From positions 1 to 8,575 of the forward strand of contig CAJXTP010000124.1 of NCBI GenBank assembly GCA_913061335.1: a DNA stretch of 8,575 nucleotides. The letters run 5' to 3'. A program made the translations under genes and the position numbers. The notes under the pieces are model-generated. The model searched no databases. It worked only from the letters and a program-made list of their open reading frames with translations, and was not told the origin of the DNA. This document shows, piece after piece, positions 6,490 to 8,575 of this stretch. The first letter of the stretch is position 1. Every line of letters begins with the position of its first letter. This DNA is from an uncultured Loktanella sp. (lineage in GTDB: Bacteria; Pseudomonadota; Alphaproteobacteria; Rhodobacterales; Rhodobacteraceae).

Positions 6490-7234
6490 TCCAGAACTCT
6501 TTCAAAAAGCTATTCACCGGTTGCGAACTTGTCAGATGCGGGAAGTGACTTTGACCATCCACCAGCAGTGATTGAACGGAACCATCGACGTGCACTACGG
6601 ATCGCTCGTGCGCCCACGCGCCCAAAAGGCGATCGTCAAAACTATTAATCAAAGCAATCGGAATGTCTTGGGTTTTGGGTGCATTCGCTGCTGATATACT
6701 GCGGGACGCTAGTATTTCTGTATAGAGGGGGGCGAGCCTGACAATATCGGTGTCTTTAAGCGTCTCAATCAACCCTGTAGCCGCGTCAGCCTCGGTTTCC
6801 TGAATTCGCCGGCGGATATTTTCGGGGGCATTTTGAATAATGTCGTCAATATAGTCAGACCGCGACGCGTAGTCGGCCGATGCGGTAAATTCGGCGTAAG
6901 CAAGCGGATGCGGACACGATAAAATACTGAGGCTTGCAATGCGGTCTTTTAGATTGCTTTGCGCCAGCCACCACAAGACTAACCCACCTAAATCATGCCC
7001 AACCAGATGAACGGGCTCTTGGGCATTTTCATCAATCAGAATACGGCAATACTCGAGAACCATTCTCAGGTTCAAAGGGAGTGCCGGCACAGCGCTGAGC
7101 CAAGGCATTGGAATTGAATGAATATCACGTTCACCTCCGGCGCTGGATGCAAGCTCATCCCAATCGCTAGGACGGCCAGGGAAACCATGCAAGCAGATTA
7201 CCCGAGCCTTTTTCTTTGAGCTTTGCTGACCCAA
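6473..7234 (-). CDS. Alpha/beta hydrolase of epoxide-hydrolase / haloalkane-dehalogenase type (Asp nucleophile)
   Basis: 253 aa from TTG 7234. It carries HGFPGRPSDW (oxyanion loop, about residues 16-25) and the elbow VGHDLGG, in which Asp81 replaces the usual serine; this is the mark of epoxide hydrolases and haloalkane dehalogenases. The likely acid is Asp200/201 (INSFDDRLLG) and the base His230 (DGQSHFPHL). It is short for the family (often 290-320 aa), mainly in the cap region. HGFP and neighbouring P450 argue for epoxide opening over dehalogenation, but this is inference. An in-frame TTG at 7270 gives 265 aa; I prefer 7234 because AGGAG (7245-7249) lies 10 nt upstream and overlaps the stop of the preceding outer-membrane gene. 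Its 3' end overlaps the P450 start by 17 nt. Cytoplasmic: no signal peptide. Confidence 0.85.
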   Translation of the reverse strand: MGQQSSKKKARVICLHGFPGRPSDWDELASSAGGERDIHSIPMPWLSAVPALPLNLRMVLEYCRILIDENAQEPVHLVGHDLGGLVLWWLAQSNLKDRIASLSILSCPHPLAYAEFTASADYASRSDYIDDIIQNAPENIRRRIQETEADAATGLIETLKDTDIVRLAPLYTEILASRSISAANAPKTQDIPIALINSFDDRLLGAWAHERSVVHVDGSVQSLLVDGQSHFPHLTSSQPVNSFLKEFWNGTGH

Positions 7235-7244
7235 TGTCAGCGCA

Positions 7245-7249
7245 CTCCT
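7245..7249 (-). promoter_or_regulatory. Ribosome binding site AGGAG that supports the TTG start at 7234
   Basis: On the minus strand TAGGAG combines the outer-membrane gene's TAG stop (7248-7250) with a Shine-Dalgarno sequence, 10 nt before TTG 7234. The arrangement implies re-initiation by ribosomes that finish the upstream gene. Confidence 0.6.
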
Positions 7250-8144
7250 AGAACTTGATGTCCATACCAATATAAACAGAATTCAAGTCATCCCGCACGG
7301 TAAGCGTCTCTTGGTCGTCCGAGAAGAAGAACTGTGCATCAGCACGTTCCATGATTGCAACGTCGCGCCTTAAACCGAACCGGAATGACGTCGCGTCGGA
7401 CACGGCATACTTGAGGCCGACATAGAGACCAGCAGTTGTGAGTTCGCCATCTTTGGTGTCTTTCGTTGATCCACCAAAAGAATCTTCGCCGTCATAAGCA
7501 TTAAAGCCCTTGCTGTGTGTGTATTGACCAGAGAGCAAGCTTACGTCTGCACCGCCAACAATCGAAAGGCGGCCATCTGGACTAATCGGCGCGGTTTCAG
7601 CATCGATAGATAGACGTGGGCCGATACCTTGGAACGACGTTTCTGTTTCGCTATCGAAACTGCTAAACGGACCGTCAGTTAAGCCTTTATCTGCGGAAGA
7701 TGTTGCATTGGCATATGCAAGACCTAGACCAAGACGCGTGTTGACGGGGCCAAGTGCGACCGACCGACCGATCGTCAGACCTGCGTCCGTGCGACTGTTG
7801 TCACTGGATGCGACTCCAAAACCATCTTCGCCCATTTCGCTCAGAACGTTGCTGGAATACTCAGTCCGCGACACTGAAAGCTTCCAGTCCCAAGTGTCGT
7901 TGATAGCACCGCTTGCACCAACAGACCCCACGAAAGCGCTGTCACTGTCAAACTCATCAAAGTCGTTGGCATCCAGTTTTTCTTTATAAAATTCATTTGT
8001 GTAGTTACCAGTGCCCATAGCACCATCGACGCTCACCGTAATGCCGGCATCAGCCTGCTGCGCGCTTGCAGCTACAGGCATGAAGCCTGCTCCCAGCACG
8101 CCAAGCGCCGCCTTTGAAGCATTTATCAGCAGGTTCTTTTTCAT
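7248..8144 (-). CDS. Outer-membrane beta-barrel protein
   Basis: 298 aa with a clear signal peptide: basic MKKN, a hydrophobic stretch, and an AASA-QQ cleavage site after residue 28. The mature ~270 residues alternate hydrophobic and polar residues in Gly- and aromatic-rich strands (for example WDWKLSVSRTEYSS, TRLGLGLAYAN, TTAGLYVGLKYAV) separated by acidic Asp/Glu/Ser-rich turns, and end in YIGMDIKF with a terminal Phe, the usual outer-membrane assembly signal. A segment around FQGIGPRLSIDAE recalls the pore-forming Lpg1974-like/Legionella major OMP group; that link is tentative. It is the first gene of the operon and has a strong binding site (GAGGA, 8152-8156). Placed ahead of cytoplasmic tailoring enzymes, it might pass the product or a substrate across the outer membrane, or the enzymes may simply follow its promoter. 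Confidence 0.85.
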   Translation of the reverse strand: MKKNLLINASKAALGVLGAGFMPVAASAQQADAGITVSVDGAMGTGNYTNEFYKEKLDANDFDEFDSDSAFVGSVGASGAINDTWDWKLSVSRTEYSSNVLSEMGEDGFGVASSDNSRTDAGLTIGRSVALGPVNTRLGLGLAYANATSSADKGLTDGPFSSFDSETETSFQGIGPRLSIDAETAPISPDGRLSIVGGADVSLLSGQYTHSKGFNAYDGEDSFGGSTKDTKDGELTTAGLYVGLKYAVSDATSFRFGLRRDVAIMERADAQFFFSDDQETLTVRDDLNSVYIGMDIKF

Positions 8145-8151
8145 ATCGGTT

Positions 8152-8156
8152 TCCTC
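8152..8156 (-). promoter_or_regulatory. Strong ribosome binding site of the outer-membrane protein gene
   Basis: GAGGA on the minus strand, 7 nt before the ATG at 8142-8144. It is the clearest Shine-Dalgarno among the leftward genes and fixes the start of the first gene of the operon. Confidence 0.8.
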
Positions 8157-8281
8157 AAAAAATTTTTATTGACTTTTAATTAATATAAACCACGATCATC
8201 ACGTCATGTATAGTTATTTTTATGCTTGAGAGATTTTTACGCTCACCCCTGCGCCACCCAGATCCGCCCTGACCGATCTAG
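8157..8281 (-). promoter_or_regulatory. AT-rich leader with probable promoter of the leftward operon
   Basis: This stretch is much richer in A/T than its surroundings (especially 8157-8190 and 8208-8240) and holds no gene. The operon promoter should be here. Minus-strand -10-like words are TATATT (about 8181-8186) and TATACA (about 8207-8212), but neither has a good TTGACA at 17 nt, so the exact site is not called. No operator or riboswitch fold was recognised. Confidence 0.4.
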
Positions 8282-8314
8282 TGTTACTGTCCCCTTAAGC
8301 CTGCCCCTTTGAAG

Positions 8315-8349
8315 TGGTCCGCCCCTATAGGTAGGAAAGCGGAGGACCA
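8315..8349 (+). repeat. Inverted repeat that can mask the transposase ribosome binding site
   Basis: TGGTCC (8315-8320) can pair with GGACCA (8344-8349). The right arm overlaps the GGAGG (8341-8345) that lies 7 nt before the orfA ATG at 8353. Such hairpins near insertion-sequence ends can block translation of read-through transcripts. The stem is only 6 bp plus imperfect inner pairs. Confidence 0.4.
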
Positions 8350-8352
8350 GAG

Positions 8353-8575
8353 ATGGCGATTAAGAGACCCAAGCCCGAAGAGATAGTCGTGAAGTTACGG
8401 CAGGTTGAAGTTCTGATGGGGCAAGGCATGCCCCGGATTGACGCGATCAGACAGATCGGTGTGACTGAACAAACCTATTATTGCTGGAAGCAAGAAGTAC
8501 GGCGGAATGGGAACAGAACAACTGAAGGAACTGAAGCGGCTACAAAAAGAGAATGAGCGCCGTCGGAGTCAAGAC
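8353..8575 (+). pseudogene. IS3-family transposase OrfA, frameshifted and truncated by window end
   Basis: The first 45 codons encode a standard IS3 OrfA helix-turn-helix (KPEEIVVKLRQVEVLMGQGM, then IRQIGVTEQTYYCW). After W45 the expected KKYGGMGTEQLKELKRLQ zipper segment appears in the +1 frame from 8492, and the zero frame instead drifts into VRRNGNRTTEG and stops at 8554-8556. One extra base around 8488-8491 explains this. The break falls between the helix-turn-helix and the leucine zipper, too early for the programmed orfA/orfB frameshift, so I read it as inactivating (or a sequencing error). The restored frame runs to the window edge. GGAGG at 8341-8345 fixes the start. Confidence 0.8.

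Larger units (their letters stand above)
8282..8575 (+). mobile_element. Left part of an IS3-family insertion sequence, cut by window end
   Basis: The IS3-type orfA at 8353 is preceded by about 70 bp of C-rich sequence resembling an IS3 left end; TGTTACTGTCCCC at 8282-8294 and TGCCCCTTTG at 8302-8311 are candidates for the terminal inverted repeat. The right end, orfB and target duplication are outside the window, so the exact boundary is a guess. OrfA is frameshifted, suggesting a decayed copy. Confidence 0.55.

Noticed and set aside
6127..6648. 173-aa plus-strand open frame
   Set aside because: It is antisense to the 5' end of the P450 and the 3' end of the epoxide-hydrolase-type gene, shows no family features, and both opposite frames carry clear motifs.
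7708..7989. 93-aa plus-strand frame inside the outer-membrane gene
   Set aside because: It is an antisense shadow of a clear beta-barrel protein with signal peptide and terminal Phe.
8169..8189. Plus-strand TTGACT and TATAAA as a promoter
   Set aside because: The two words are only 9 nt apart, far short of the 16-18 nt needed.
8222..8272. 16-aa plus-strand open frame as a possible precursor peptide
   Set aside because: It has no ribosome binding site, sits between the operon leader and the IS end, and lacks leader/core features.

Overview
The window looks like a compact accessory locus from an alphaproteobacterium, probably marine or aquatic (Rhodobacterales or Sphingomonadales-like). The support is indirect: a Gram-negative outer-membrane barrel gene, roughly balanced base composition, and an IS3-type OrfA of a kind common in those groups. 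There are no rRNA, tRNA or CRISPR features and no housekeeping genes. About 95% of the window is coding.

Layout from left to right: (1) a plus-strand HEXXH-motif protein (118-879, 5' end uncertain) of the family linked to peptide modification. (2) A minus-strand, cyanophycin-synthetase-like ATP-grasp ligase (866-2788) that keeps a decayed stub of the Mur-ligase half. (3) A divergent plus-strand protein of 155 aa (2870-3337) with a weak resemblance to HlyC/RTX-toxin lysine acyltransferases. (4) A tight minus-strand operon transcribed leftward from about 8150: an outer-membrane beta-barrel protein (7248-8144), an Asp-nucleophile alpha/beta hydrolase of epoxide-hydrolase type (6473-7234), a cytochrome P450 (5245-6489), a PAPS-type sulfotransferase (4196-5242) and a Ser-nucleophile alpha/beta hydrolase (3309-4196). 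The junctions in this operon overlap or are separated by 0-13 nt. (5) At the right edge, the start of an IS3-family element whose orfA is frameshifted and cut by the window end.

Taken together, an HEXXH peptide-modification protein, a peptide-ligase-like ATP-grasp enzyme, a possible acyltransferase and the oxidation/sulfation/hydrolysis set look like a natural-product tailoring cluster, possibly a ribosomal-peptide (RiPP) or peptide-derived one. No precursor peptide, radical SAM enzyme, NRPS, PKS or transporter ATPase is visible, so the core scaffold would have to be encoded outside the window, most likely to the left. The product and pathway order are inference. The family assignments of the P450, sulfotransferase, ATP-grasp and HEXXH proteins rest on visible motifs.
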